Source: SHLQ01 sp964441145 (lineage in GTDB: Bacteria > Actinomycetota > Acidimicrobiia > Acidimicrobiales > SHLQ01). Taken from it: a stretch of 14,617 nucleotides of DNA. The notes beneath the pieces are model-generated. The model worked only from the letters and a program-made list of their open reading frames with translations. It did no database searches and had not been told where the DNA came from. The position numbers and the translations under genes were made by a program. Every line of letters begins with the position of its first letter. Position 1 is the stretch's first letter. The DNA lies in the NCBI GenBank assembly GCA_964441145.1, contig CAYTUB010000067.1:1-14617 (forward strand), written 5' to 3'. Shown here in pieces: positions 1 to 7,758 of the stretch.

Positions 1-2729
1 TGGAAATGGAATGGTTCATTCCCGAAGTCGACTACAACACAATGTTCGACGACCCTCGGGTCGAAATTTCCGTCGAAGGGTCGGTCCTAGCGATCGATGG
101 CGTTGTCTACGACAACATGACGACCAACATACGAGGGGGACGGTTCGCCCGAAGAACCCATGACAAACAGGGCCTGAGCTTCGACTTCCCGTCAGGCGTA
201 GATGTCCACAATCCCGAGCTTGTTCCGTACCCGATCGACGAGTTTGCTCTCATCGCCGAGCGAGGTTGGACATTTGGTCGCCCATTCACAGCATGGGAGA
301 CCTACTACGCAGCCGGGTTCCCAACCGTGCACGCTCAACATGTTCGGGTACAACGCAATGGCGACTTCTACGGTGTGTTCCGGTTCTCCGAGAAACTCGA
401 CGGAGCATGGCGTGACAGCGTTGGTATCGAAGGCGAATTCTACAAGGCGATTCCACCGGGGTTCACCAGCTCAGGCGATGGCTTTGAGCAGAAGCAGGGG
501 GACGGCAACAATCAGCCGATTATCGACTTGAACAGCGAACTGAGTGCGTCTGCATCAAGCTCGAAGACCGACTTCCTCTATGACGCTGTTGACATTTCGA
601 ACGCGGTGAATTTCCTGGCTGTCACAACCATCGTCGGGCATTTCGACTCGGAGGTACAGAACTTCTTCCTGCACCACGACACTCAAGACACAGGCGACAG
701 GCCAGCCACAGGGCGCTGGCAAATATATCCGTGGGACCTTTCCAACGCATACGGCGTCGGTGGCCCCTCATGCACCGGCGATGAGCTGAACCTGGACTGT
801 GTTGAGAGTAAATTCTGGGATGCGATTTTCGATGTTCCTGAGCTGGAGGAGATGGTCTTTCGGCGGATGAGGACGCTACTCGACGGACCCGTTTCTGACG
901 GTGAGCTCGAAGGGTTGGCCGCCGCGTACATGGCGACTGTCAGCACCGCCGAGTCAGACGCCGACGAGGCCATGTGGAGTTCGGTCATTGGCTACAACAG
1001 CCCCAATCGGATCAACAATGACATCGACAATCGACGAGACGCACTACTTGCCCTCGATGATCTTCCTGGGTCGCAGCCAGTCGCGCCAGGGATTGTGATT
1101 TCAGAGTTGGTGTATCGCGCGGCTGGCGATGGCCCCGACTGGTTGGAGTTGCACAATCCAACGAATGAGAGCGTGGACATTTCCGGTTGGGAGATCGATG
1201 GCGTTGATTTGACCGTTCCTGGAGGGACGGTGCTATTGGCAGGCGACTACCTTGTCGCAACCGAGAGCGTTGTAGATTTTCGGTCTGCAAATCCGGGTAC
1301 CCCGAACACTGTTCTGGTGCAATTTGATGGTGGTTTGCAGGCCGAAGGTGAAGAGGTTCAGCTGTTGAACGCCGCTGGCACGTTGATCGACCTCGTCCAC
1401 TACAACAGTGATGATTCTTGGCCGACCGAGCCGCTCTCAAGCAATGTTTCCCTGTCGCTGTTTGACCCCGCTGAGGACAATGCCGCTTCTTCCTCGTGGG
1501 GTGTTTCGGTATCCATCGGTGGCACCCCCGGCGTGGAGAACGATACCGAGGCTAGCCAGCCTGTCCCGTTGCCAGATGTGGTGATCAACGAAGTTCACTA
1601 TCACCAAGCTGACGGCGATGGCGACACCGAGTTCATTGAGCTCTTCAACGCGGGGTCGACCTCTGCCGATATCTCCAGTTTCGACCTCGATGGTTTGATC
1701 ATCTTTGATACCGGAACGACGATTGCTCCCGGCGGCTACCTCGTGGTGACTGAGAACTTGGCAGATTTCTCCGCGCGTTACCCAGGCGTTCCAGCGATCG
1801 AGTGGCCAAGTGGCGGCTCATTGTCGAACACCGGCGAGAACATCACGTTGGATTCCGATTTGAACGTTCGACTCGACTCCGTCGACTACGAAGACCGGGC
1901 CCCGTGGCCATCAGCTCCCGACGGGACCGGTCCGTCCTTGTCCCTGATCGCCCCGGGCTTGGATAATTCACTTCCCGCGAGCTGGGTCGCCTCCACCGTC
2001 GACGGCGGTACCCCAGGAGCCTCAAATGGGGTACCCGTCTGCAACGGTTTGGCAGTGACGGTTGATGTGGGTGCTGGCGATGTGTCGACATCGGGTGACG
2101 ATGTGATTTTGGGAACGGAAGCTGCGGACACGATTAGTGGCCTTGGCGGCAACGACACCATCTGTGGCGAGGGCGGTGATGACACGATCCTTGGCGGTGC
2201 CGGTAACGACACGATCCTCGGCGGCGCCGGCGACGACCTCATTGCGGGCAACGATGGTGACGACGTCATTGACGGTCAAGCGGGTACCGACACCGTCTTC
2301 GGCGGTTCCGACAATGACACGATCACTGGCGGCCTTGGAAACGACGTACTTGGTGGCGGGTCCGATAGAGACATCATTTCTGGTGATGCGGGCGAGGATA
2401 GAATCTCCGGTGGTTCTGGCGCTGACGGGTTGATCTCCGGCGGTGGCGGCAACGACGCAGTGAATGGTGGTGGCGGCAACGACGCGAACGTCCGCGGTGA
2501 CAGCGGGGATGACACCGTGGCTGGCAATGGCGGCAAAGATGTCATTAGCGGAGGTGATGGTGATGATGTTGTGCGCGGAGGTGAGGCCGATGACATCGTG
2601 AACGGTGATGCGGGCGACGATTTCGTTGCCGGTAATTCCGGGAACGACACGTGTGACGGCGGCACTGGCGGTGAGACCGCGGGTGACATTGCAGCCCCCA
2701 ATTGCGAGACGCTTATCAATATCCCATAG
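1..2729 (+). CDS. CotH-kinase-like / lamin-tail / RTX repeat secreted protein (5' partial)
   Basis: The reading frame is open to the left edge and enters mid-domain, so the true start and any signal peptide lie upstream. Residues are counted from the ATG at position 6. Residues ~1-345 resemble the CotH kinase family: an IRG element near 42-44, then HFD (212-214) and N219, then a YPWDL block (241-245). CotH proteins are atypical protein kinases first known from spore coats; here the residue after WDL is Ser, where family members often have a second Asp. Two lamin-tail domains follow at ~361-510 (VISELVY, WLELHNP) and ~521-672 (VVINEVHY, FIELFNAG); these beta-sandwich modules are common in bacterial surface proteins. 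Residues ~694-885 are GGxGxD-type RTX calcium-binding repeats. I infer an exported, calcium-stabilised surface protein, with kinase activity unproven. It ends 176 bases before the polysaccharide operon. Confidence 0.85.
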   Translation, partial: EMEWFIPEVDYNTMFDDPRVEISVEGSVLAIDGVVYDNMTTNIRGGRFARRTHDKQGLSFDFPSGVDVHNPELVPYPIDEFALIAERGWTFGRPFTAWETYYAAGFPTVHAQHVRVQRNGDFYGVFRFSEKLDGAWRDSVGIEGEFYKAIPPGFTSSGDGFEQKQGDGNNQPIIDLNSELSASASSSKTDFLYDAVDISNAVNFLAVTTIVGHFDSEVQNFFLHHDTQDTGDRPATGRWQIYPWDLSNAYGVGGPSCTGDELNLDCVESKFWDAIFDVPELEEMVFRRMRTLLDGPVSDGELEGLAAAYMATVSTAESDADEAMWSSVIGYNSPNRINNDIDNRRDALLALDDLPGSQPVAPGIVISELVYRAAGDGPDWLELHNPTNESVDISGWEIDGVDLTVPGGTVLLAGDYLVATESVVDFRSANPGTPNTVLVQFDGGLQAEGEEVQLLNAAGTLIDLVHYNSDDSWPTEPLSSNVSLSLFDPAEDNAASSSWGVSVSIGGTPGVENDTEASQPVPLPDVVINEVHYHQADGDGDTEFIELFNAGSTSADISSFDLDGLIIFDTGTTIAPGGYLVVTENLADFSARYPGVPAIEWPSGGSLSNTGENITLDSDLNVRLDSVDYEDRAPWPSAPDGTGPSLSLIAPGLDNSLPASWVASTVDGGTPGASNGVPVCNGLAVTVDVGAGDVSTSGDDVILGTEAADTISGLGGNDTICGEGGDDTILGGAGNDTILGGAGDDLIAGNDGDDVIDGQAGTDTVFGGSDNDTITGGLGNDVLGGGSDRDIISGDAGEDRISGGSGADGLISGGGGNDAVNGGGGNDANVRGDSGDDTVAGNGGKDVISGGDGDDVVRGGEADDIVNGDAGDDFVAGNSGNDTCDGGTGGETAGDIAAPNCETLINIP
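2085..2660 (+). repeat. RTX-type calcium-binding nonapeptide repeat block
   Basis: About twenty imperfect nonapeptides of the form GGxGNDTIx / GGAGDDxIx lie in tandem at the C-terminus of the CotH-like protein. At DNA level they are runs of GGCGG and GAYGAY codons with drifted sequence, so this is an old protein repeat rather than a recent DNA expansion. Such repeats fold as a calcium-bound beta-roll and are typical of secreted proteins. Cysteines flank the block (C679 before it, C883 and C900 at its end), which could form disulfides outside the cell. Confidence 0.9.
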
Positions 2730-2745
2730 GTCTTTCTAAAGTCCT

Positions 2746-2766
2746 GACCGATCCCGAGTTTCGGTC
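2746..2766 (+). terminator. Weak hairpin after the CotH-like gene
   Basis: GACCGA at 2746-2751 pairs exactly with TCGGTC at 2761-2766 around a 9-base loop, 17 bases after the stop codon. There is no T-run behind it, so it is at best a factor-assisted or weak terminator. Its place between a finished gene and a promoter candidate is the main support. Confidence 0.3.
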
Positions 2767-2769
2767 GCG

Positions 2770-2798
2770 TTGACCCTTGGCAGCGGACACTATACGTA
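2770..2798 (+). promoter_or_regulatory. Candidate promoter of the polysaccharide operon
   Basis: TTGACC at 2770-2775 matches a -35 box well. The possible -10 boxes are TATACG (2791-2796, 15-base spacer) and TACGTA (2793-2798, 17-base spacer); neither is ideal. It would give a leader of about 100 bases before the ATG at 2906. A second TTGACG at 2806-2811 has no obvious -10 partner. Confidence 0.35.
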
Positions 2799-2892
2799 GT
2801 AACAATTGACGGTTGTACGTTTCAAGGATTCACGCCTCGGAGGTGATTATTGCAACCTCACCGATTGCCCCCAGTTCGAAGGTATACACGCA

Positions 2893-2899
2893 AAAGGAA
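2893..2899 (+). promoter_or_regulatory. Ribosome binding site that fixes the first sulfotransferase start
   Basis: AAAGGAA sits about seven bases before the ATG at 2906. This favours that ATG over the ATG at 2900, which is too close, and over the upstream in-frame TTG at 2813, whose extra residues resemble no part of the sulfotransferase fold. Confidence 0.6.
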
Positions 2900-2905
2900 A
2901 TGCGA

Positions 2906-3856
2906 ATGAGCACTCGTCTTGAGGTCAGCGCGGAGTCCACGCCGAACTCGTTAGACACCAGGCTAAAGGTAATCTACCTGGCTGGAGCCCCCCACTCGGG
3001 TTCGACCATTCTCGAGTCGATTCTGACCGCGTCGCCAAACATACGAGGGCTCGGACAATTCGGCCGGTTCTACGCGTACCGAGACTTCGACACGTGCAGC
3101 TGCGGGGAGCCTCCTGTCTCGTGTGTTCCGTGCCGGGCGGTTACGTCCGAAGTGATAGAGCCCAGAGGCGCCAACGAGTACCGGCGCATCGGGCGCATCA
3201 CGCGACGTGAGTGGGGCCTCCCACTGCTCCTAGTGTCATCGAAGCTGCGACGTCTCTATCGGGAGCCTTCCGAAGATGCGTTCAGAGCCGTCGCAGCAAC
3301 GTGTGGCGTTTCCACCTTGCTCGAATCGTCGAAGAGTATCTCCCGTGGTCTCGCGTTGGTCGACACGGACGGAGTTGAGGTCATTGTGGTTCACACGGTC
3401 CGGGACTTCGCTGGCTTCATCACCTCTCGCGAAAAGCGCACTGAAAAGAGTAGTGCCGGTCGCGACGTCCTGCGACTGTGGAAGTGGATGCTGAAGAACG
3501 CGCTCGTTGTCGGGCTACTCAAACCACGTTCGGAGTCGTTCTTCACCGTTCGGTTTGAAGACCTAGCTGCGGATCCAGCGCGAGAAGTTGAACGACTGTG
3601 CGACGCGATCGGGGTCGACTCCGAACACGCCACGTCCCGACTGTCGGCCAGCAATCCCCTCCACCGCACCCACCTTTTCGAACCGCCACGACAATTCGAC
3701 TATCGAGGAGTCGTGTTTGATCCGAACCGGCGCCGCGCTGCAAGCACGATCTCACCTAAACGGCGAAGTCGACTTTGGAGACTGGGCGGAAAGTTCGGGA
3801 GTCGGTGGGGATACACCGAGGAAACACCAAACCCTGACTATCCAGCGTCAGGTTGA
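2906..3856 (+). CDS. Sulfotransferase family protein (PAPS-dependent)
   Basis: Predicted cytoplasmic sulfotransferase of 316 aa that would move sulfate from PAPS to an acceptor, probably a sugar hydroxyl given its neighbours. Near the N-terminus, GAPHSGST (residues 27-34) is the 5'-phosphosulfate-binding loop, following a hydrophobic strand (VIYLA). A cysteine cluster CSCG...C..C lies at 64-76 and resembles a feature of actinobacterial sulfotransferases. ESSKS (140-144) and VRDF (165-168) match the usual acceptor and 3'-phosphate-binding elements, and VRFEDLAADP (215-224) is the common late-domain signature. I chose the ATG at 2906 for its ribosome site; in-frame TTG 2813 would add 31 residues. 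It is the first gene of the operon, and the methyltransferase follows at once. The actual acceptor cannot be read from the sequence. Confidence 0.8.
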   Translation: MSTRLEVSAESTPNSLDTRLKVIYLAGAPHSGSTILESILTASPNIRGLGQFGRFYAYRDFDTCSCGEPPVSCVPCRAVTSEVIEPRGANEYRRIGRITRREWGLPLLLVSSKLRRLYREPSEDAFRAVAATCGVSTLLESSKSISRGLALVDTDGVEVIVVHTVRDFAGFITSREKRTEKSSAGRDVLRLWKWMLKNALVVGLLKPRSESFFTVRFEDLAADPAREVERLCDAIGVDSEHATSRLSASNPLHRTHLFEPPRQFDYRGVVFDPNRRRAASTISPKRRSRLWRLGGKFGSRWGYTEETPNPDYPASG

Positions 3857-3857
3857 G

Positions 3858-3887
3858 GGAGCACACCTTGACGGAGCACACAATGAC
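3858..3887 (+). repeat. Tandem 15-bp duplication carrying a ribosome site and start codon
   Basis: GGAGCACACCTTGAC (3858-3872) is followed directly by GGAGCACACAATGAC (3873-3887), with 13 of 15 bases equal. Each copy carries a GGAG ribosome site six bases before a start codon, TTG at 3868 and ATG at 3883, both in the methyltransferase frame. The downstream copy has the stronger codon and is taken as the main start. Confidence 0.7.
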
Positions 3888-4599
3888 AGATCAAAACGCA
3901 ACCGGCGAAGACCTAAGGACCGCCGCGTTCTTCGACAAGAATCAGCCCACGTACCCGCCAGCGCGTCTCGACTTCGTTATTGAAGCCTTGGCTAACGCTA
4001 CCGAAGACCAAAAACTTATCGATGTGGGTGCCGGGGACGGGCAGACCCTTCGTCATCTCCTCGCAAACACGCCGATCACCGACGTAACCGGTCTCGATGT
4101 CAGCGAGAAATATGCCGAGGTGATGCGAACTGAACTCGGCTGCGATGCGCTTTGCGGTTCCATCCTTGATCGAGGCTTCGTCTCCCAACACGCCGGACAG
4201 TATGACTACGTCGTTATCGCTGCTGTCCTGCACCACATTGTTGGATCCACTCGTAAGGAGTCGATCGCGTTTGCCGAAGAAGCTGTCCGCAACTGTCTCG
4301 AATTGGTCCGTCCGGGAGGCAAGCTATTCATCTACGAGCCGTGCTACGAACCACAGCAAGTGCTCACCGGTGTTTTCTGGATCAAGCGACTTCTCTCGAA
4401 GGTCTTGCCTGGGCGGCTAGAGGTCGGGCCATCTTGGCTGAACTTTGGCGAACCAATCGTTTCGTATTACAGCCCCGAAAGGGTAGAAGAGATGGTCCGT
4501 AAAGCAGGAGCGACAGGCGAGCGAATTCACGTTCGAAACCCCCGTCGACTCGGCGGCCTAATCAAGCGGTCACCAATCGGTCTTGTGATCGAACCGTGA
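3883..4599 (+). CDS. Class I SAM-dependent methyltransferase
   Basis: A 238-aa methyltransferase with the Rossmann-fold motifs in normal order. Motif I is LIDVGAGDG (residues 45-53), which binds SAM. An acidic end of strand 2 follows (TGLDVS, 69-74). The YDYVVIAAVLHHI block (107-119) matches motif IV with the LHH seen in many UbiE/Methyltransf_11-type enzymes, and LVRPGGKLFIYEP (141-153) is the motif VI strand and turn. The acceptor is unknown; placed between sulfotransferases and upstream of Wzy and Wzx, O-methylation of a surface sugar is the natural guess. ATG 3883 is preferred because of GGAG six bases upstream. In-frame TTG 3868 (+5 aa) and TTG 3853 (+10 aa, overlapping the previous stop) remain possible. 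Its stop overlaps the next start by four bases. Confidence 0.82.
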   Translation: MTDQNATGEDLRTAAFFDKNQPTYPPARLDFVIEALANATEDQKLIDVGAGDGQTLRHLLANTPITDVTGLDVSEKYAEVMRTELGCDALCGSILDRGFVSQHAGQYDYVVIAAVLHHIVGSTRKESIAFAEEAVRNCLELVRPGGKLFIYEPCYEPQQVLTGVFWIKRLLSKVLPGRLEVGPSWLNFGEPIVSYYSPERVEEMVRKAGATGERIHVRNPRRLGGLIKRSPIGLVIEP

Positions 4600-5477
4600 C
4601 ACTCCGATCGATCGCCAGCGACTCCGGTCGCTACCTCTACACCTTGCCGAAAGGTCGGGTAGGAAACCGCGTGCAAGCAGCCGCCCTTAGCCGCGAGCAA
4701 GCAGCGGTCGCAGAAACTTGGGGCAACGCGCGCCGAATAATTTTGGTCCATACGATGGGCAAAGTTGGCTCGATGGCGATAGCGCACGCTCTCCGAGCGC
4801 ACACCGAGCCAGACGTTGCAATCTTTCATACACATCGGTTGATCGATATCGATGACCCTATAGCCATCGCAGAGCGAGAAGGCCTCGCTCCCCGCAAGAC
4901 GTGGTTCACCAGTTCAGCCATTCTGAAACTTCTCCACACAACGCCAAAACCGCTCTCGGTCGTGACTGTTGCGCGCGACCCCTTTGATCGAAATATCTCC
5001 GGGTTCTTTCAAACGCTCGAGCGATACACCGACGATGGTCGACCGCTCCGTCCCGGAGCGAAACCACCATCGGCCCAGCACCTTGCGAAGCTCTTCGTCG
5101 ATCGATATCCGCACAGCGCGATTACCACCTGGTTGGATCGCGAAATCACTAGGCACTTCGGTGTTGACATCTATGGCACGCCATTCGAGCCTAAAGTTGG
5201 GTGGATGCGGGCTAAGAAGGGTGAGATCGACGTAGTCGTGGCGCGATTTGACCGACTCGCCGACATCGCCCCCGAGATGCTGAGTTCGATCTCGGACCGA
5301 CCCGTTTCTGTACTAGAGCGCAAAAACACGTCAGAGAGCAAACACATCGGGCCACTCGTAATGCAAGTACGCGACGTCATGGAGTTCCCCGAGGAAATCG
5401 AACGCGAGCTCTATGGTTCTCGGTATAGCGAACACTTCGGGTTCTCTCCTGCTGTGATTGGCAAAGACCCGCGATGA
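4596..5477 (+). CDS. Sulfotransferase-like protein of the putative capsular polysaccharide (GKVGS) type
   Basis: A 293-aa protein starting at GTG 4596 inside the previous stop (GTGA), so probably translated by coupling; no good ribosome site is seen. VHTMGKVGSMAI (residues 51-62) is a phosphosulfate-loop variant, and IFHTHRL (77-83) follows. This pair resembles the 'putative capsular polysaccharide synthesis protein' family, which has a sulfotransferase-like fold. VTVARDPFDRNISGFF (123-138) is the 3'-phosphate-binding region, with Arg127 and Ser135 at typical spacing. Near the C-terminus, KNTSESK (~243-249) and the ending YSEHFGF match a conserved Asn/Lys element and the 'Y..HF' tail of that family. 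A role in sulfating a capsule or exopolysaccharide is inferred from family and neighbours. The sequence is clearly different from the two other sulfotransferases in the operon, so it is probably not a recent duplicate. Confidence 0.72.
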   Translation: MTLRSIASDSGRYLYTLPKGRVGNRVQAAALSREQAAVAETWGNARRIILVHTMGKVGSMAIAHALRAHTEPDVAIFHTHRLIDIDDPIAIAEREGLAPRKTWFTSSAILKLLHTTPKPLSVVTVARDPFDRNISGFFQTLERYTDDGRPLRPGAKPPSAQHLAKLFVDRYPHSAITTWLDREITRHFGVDIYGTPFEPKVGWMRAKKGEIDVVVARFDRLADIAPEMLSSISDRPVSVLERKNTSESKHIGPLVMQVRDVMEFPEEIERELYGSRYSEHFGFSPAVIGKDPR

Positions 5478-6829
5478 GTCTGGTGGCGGCCAACCGAAGT
5501 TCGACTGCGAAAGCGACGCTGCCAGCGTGGGCATCGGTGATTGCGCTGCTTGCAGCCGCCCTAGGTCCAGGCCCGCAGATCTTCTCTGCCTTCGGACTGG
5601 TTTGGGGAGCGGTGTTGGCCTTACTAAGCGTGTCGTTGCTCCAATACGTTGCCGTCCCCGACTCGGTGAAGGTTCCGATTTTTCTCCTATTTGTTCCGCT
5701 CGCCATTGCGTTGGCGCACTCCGGGTTTCGATTTCCAGCTCCGCATTCAATACCCGTGCTGGTGACGTTGCTCACCTTCCCCGTAGCCTTGCTCGCTGGC
5801 GTGTCGACTGGCTACAACGGTTCGCCAAAGCGCCTTCGCCAGATCGATAAGGCGCTGACAGTCATGGCGCTAGCTCTGCCAATCGGACTCATTGCCAAGA
5901 TAGCGCTCTTCGGCACAGACGGGCGTGAACTCAGTAGCCGTCCGTTTGGACAAGGTTGTGCGCTGGCCTTCTTGTGGATTGTGTCCCGGGCTCCAACACC
6001 GATCGCGGGTCTACGCTCACCGCTCGCACTCTTCACCGTGCTCGGGATGGCGCTTTCGCTCTCACGTACGGCTTTCCTCGTCGCGATTGTTGGCTTCGTT
6101 GTTCTACTCCTGACTTCGTATCCGAAGCAACCGATGAGAATTATTCGAATCGTGGCGCTTCTCGCCATTGGAATCACCGTTTTCTACTTGCTGATCTTGA
6201 ACGTCGATATTGTCCGCCAGCGGTTTTCGGGCAATGCCGACGGTGTCGCGATAACCCTTTCCAGCCGCGAGAATGTGTGGCCCGGCGTGGCCAGCGCTAT
6301 CACCGAGAGACCATTCTTTGGAGAGGGAGCGGGGGAGAGCGCTCGGTTTGTTGAGGTGCTGACCGACGGAAAGAATGCCAACCCTCACAACGATTTCCTT
6401 CGTTTGGGATTCGACGTCGGCCTCATTGGTCTTGGCACTTTCCTCATTGCCGTCTACCTTCTCTGGCGCCGGCTTCGCCGAGCTGACACCGGCTCGCGAC
6501 TCGTTCGCTCTGGCCTGGCCACGCTGGCGAGCATTCCTGTCCTAATGAGCTTCACTAATGGCCTGACGTACCTGGGAATCAGTGTTCCGATGTTCATGCT
6601 CGTCGGGCTTGCAATCGGCCACACGGTCTCGGTCGAGAACGAACCTCCCGCTGAATTCCCGTGGGAAGACGATGATCTCGATGACGAAGACATCCAAGAC
6701 GATGATCTCGATGACGAAGACATCCAAGACGATGATCTCGATGACGAAGACATCCAAGACGATGATCCTGATGGTGCGTCCGCACAAGACGATCTTCCTG
6801 CTATCGAGCCGGTGCGAATTTCGAGATGA
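5474..6829 (+). CDS. O-antigen polymerase/ligase-like membrane protein (Wzy type) with repeated acidic tail
   Basis: A 451-aa multi-spanning membrane protein, starting at ATG 5474 inside the previous stop (ATGA). Hydrophobic segments run from residue ~20 to ~385, about ten to eleven helices. The Wzy_C-type signature is visible: SLSRTAFLVAIVGF (195-208) enters a helix, a large loop carries SSRENVW (263-269) and the small-residue run GEGAGES (283-289), and NPHNDFLRLGFDVGLIG (303-319) ends it. Such proteins polymerise or ligate undecaprenyl-linked oligosaccharides on the outer face of the membrane. The C-terminal tail (~390-451) is a soluble acidic stretch holding three exact copies of DDDLDDEDIQ and a degenerate fourth, which is not part of the family core. 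Gene order points to polymerisation of the same sugar modified by the neighbouring transferases. A ligase role is the alternative. Confidence 0.83.
   Translation: MSLVAANRSSTAKATLPAWASVIALLAAALGPGPQIFSAFGLVWGAVLALLSVSLLQYVAVPDSVKVPIFLLFVPLAIALAHSGFRFPAPHSIPVLVTLLTFPVALLAGVSTGYNGSPKRLRQIDKALTVMALALPIGLIAKIALFGTDGRELSSRPFGQGCALAFLWIVSRAPTPIAGLRSPLALFTVLGMALSLSRTAFLVAIVGFVVLLLTSYPKQPMRIIRIVALLAIGITVFYLLILNVDIVRQRFSGNADGVAITLSSRENVWPGVASAITERPFFGEGAGESARFVEVLTDGKNANPHNDFLRLGFDVGLIGLGTFLIAVYLLWRRLRRADTGSRLVRSGLATLASIPVLMSFTNGLTYLGISVPMFMLVGLAIGHTVSVENEPPAEFPWEDDDLDDEDIQDDDLDDEDIQDDDLDDEDIQDDDPDGASAQDDLPAIEPVRISR
6671..6773 (+). repeat. Three perfect 30-bp tandem repeats plus a partial fourth copy
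   Basis: Units at 6671-6700, 6701-6730 and 6731-6760 are base-for-base identical, and a decayed partial copy follows at 6761-6773. The unit encodes the ten residues DDDLDDEDIQ read cyclically (the DNA unit begins DDLDDEDIQD). Exact identity, including third codon positions, shows recent slippage or unequal exchange rather than old protein-level repetition. The unit keeps the frame, so copy number can change without breaking the Wzy-like protein. Confidence 0.95.
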
Positions 6830-7758
6830 AGCTCACCTTCCTGTCGTACTGCCCTCGTTCTGGTTCGACCAAGCTCGCCCAGATGCTGAGTGAATCTGTG
6901 CTCGCCCTCCCGGAGTTTCGTTCTGCAATCTGGCTTATCGAGCGAAACCCAACGAGCCATCGATATTCCAGTTCGGAGATACAAACGCTTCTTTCCGAAG
7001 ATCCACAGTTATCGGAAAACCTGGGACTTGGTGGAGAGGACATCTCTGCAATCGCCACCCGTTGCGCTGGTTGGTCAGGGGTAGACATCGTGCGCGAGAT
7101 CGTCCGCCTTTGGTGCGAAAGACAGTCTGTCGACGAACCAGCTTCGGTGCTGCTCAAAGTAGGCCGGATGGTCGAAGTCGCAGACGAAGTCATGGGCTCT
7201 GACTCCGCTGTTTCGATGCTGTTCTTGGTTCGCGACCCTCGCGCTGTCATTTTGTCGATGGCAACTACCGTCGTACCCCGAGACCCTCGGTCAGGGACCT
7301 TCTCGCGAGGTTCCGATACATACTCGGCGCGGCTTTGGCTCAAGCGCTTGCGTGCGTTTTGCCGTCTTCAGGAATCCTTCGTAGACCGTTGTCATTTGGT
7401 CCGCTTCGAGGATCTCGCGGATCCATTGGTGATCGATGTTGTTGCCGATTTCGTTGGTCGAGCAGATGCCACCCCTGAGCTTTCGATCTCGTCTGTCGAG
7501 GAGTCCCTGCACCCAAACGTGCACGCGCAGTTTGACCGCGGGCACAACGAGAAGTGGCGTAGTGGCCTCCCACGCAAGACCGTCCGGCGCAGTGAGATCC
7601 TCTGTCGACGTGAGATGATCGAACTCGGATACGAGCTAGATGATCCCATGTTGCCGAGCGTCCTTGAGCGTGCCGCAAGCGGAATTGCATCGGCGTCTTC
7701 GGTTCCGCTGTCGATGGTGCAGCGGGGACGGACGGTCATAGCCGGCCGGTACAGGTGA
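6826..7758 (+). CDS. Sulfotransferase family protein (PAPS-dependent), third in the operon
   Basis: A 310-aa cytoplasmic sulfotransferase starting at ATG 6826 inside the preceding stop (ATGA). FLSYCPRSGSTKLAQML (residues 5-21) is the phosphosulfate loop at the very N-terminus, with the classic PRSGST core. LLKVGR (109-114) matches the strand that holds a conserved Lys. LFLVRDPRAVILSM (132-145) is the 3'-phosphate-binding element with Arg136 and Ser144, and VRFEDLADP (192-200) is the late signature shared with the first sulfotransferase of the operon. HNEKWRSGL (~240-248) fits the C-terminal 'kWr..l' region that contacts the phosphate. Motif spacing is that of the Sulfotransfer_1/3-type enzymes. 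Substrate is unknown; a second sulfation position on the same polymer is plausible. It overlaps the flippase start by four bases. Confidence 0.82.
   Translation: MKLTFLSYCPRSGSTKLAQMLSESVLALPEFRSAIWLIERNPTSHRYSSSEIQTLLSEDPQLSENLGLGGEDISAIATRCAGWSGVDIVREIVRLWCERQSVDEPASVLLKVGRMVEVADEVMGSDSAVSMLFLVRDPRAVILSMATTVVPRDPRSGTFSRGSDTYSARLWLKRLRAFCRLQESFVDRCHLVRFEDLADPLVIDVVADFVGRADATPELSISSVEESLHPNVHAQFDRGHNEKWRSGLPRKTVRRSEILCRREMIELGYELDDPMLPSVLERAASGIASASSVPLSMVQRGRTVIAGRYR

Noticed and set aside
2085..2660. RTX cytotoxin (hemolysin)
   Set aside because: The repeats are of RTX type, but there is no pore-forming domain, acylation site region or adjacent type I secretion genes; the front of the protein is CotH and LTD.
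2813..2905. Upstream TTG start for the first sulfotransferase
   Set aside because: The added 31 residues show no fold or signal, there is no ribosome site before TTG 2813, and ATG 2906 has a good one.
6671..6773. CRISPR-like array
   Set aside because: The 30-base units are directly adjacent without spacers and are in frame inside a protein gene.
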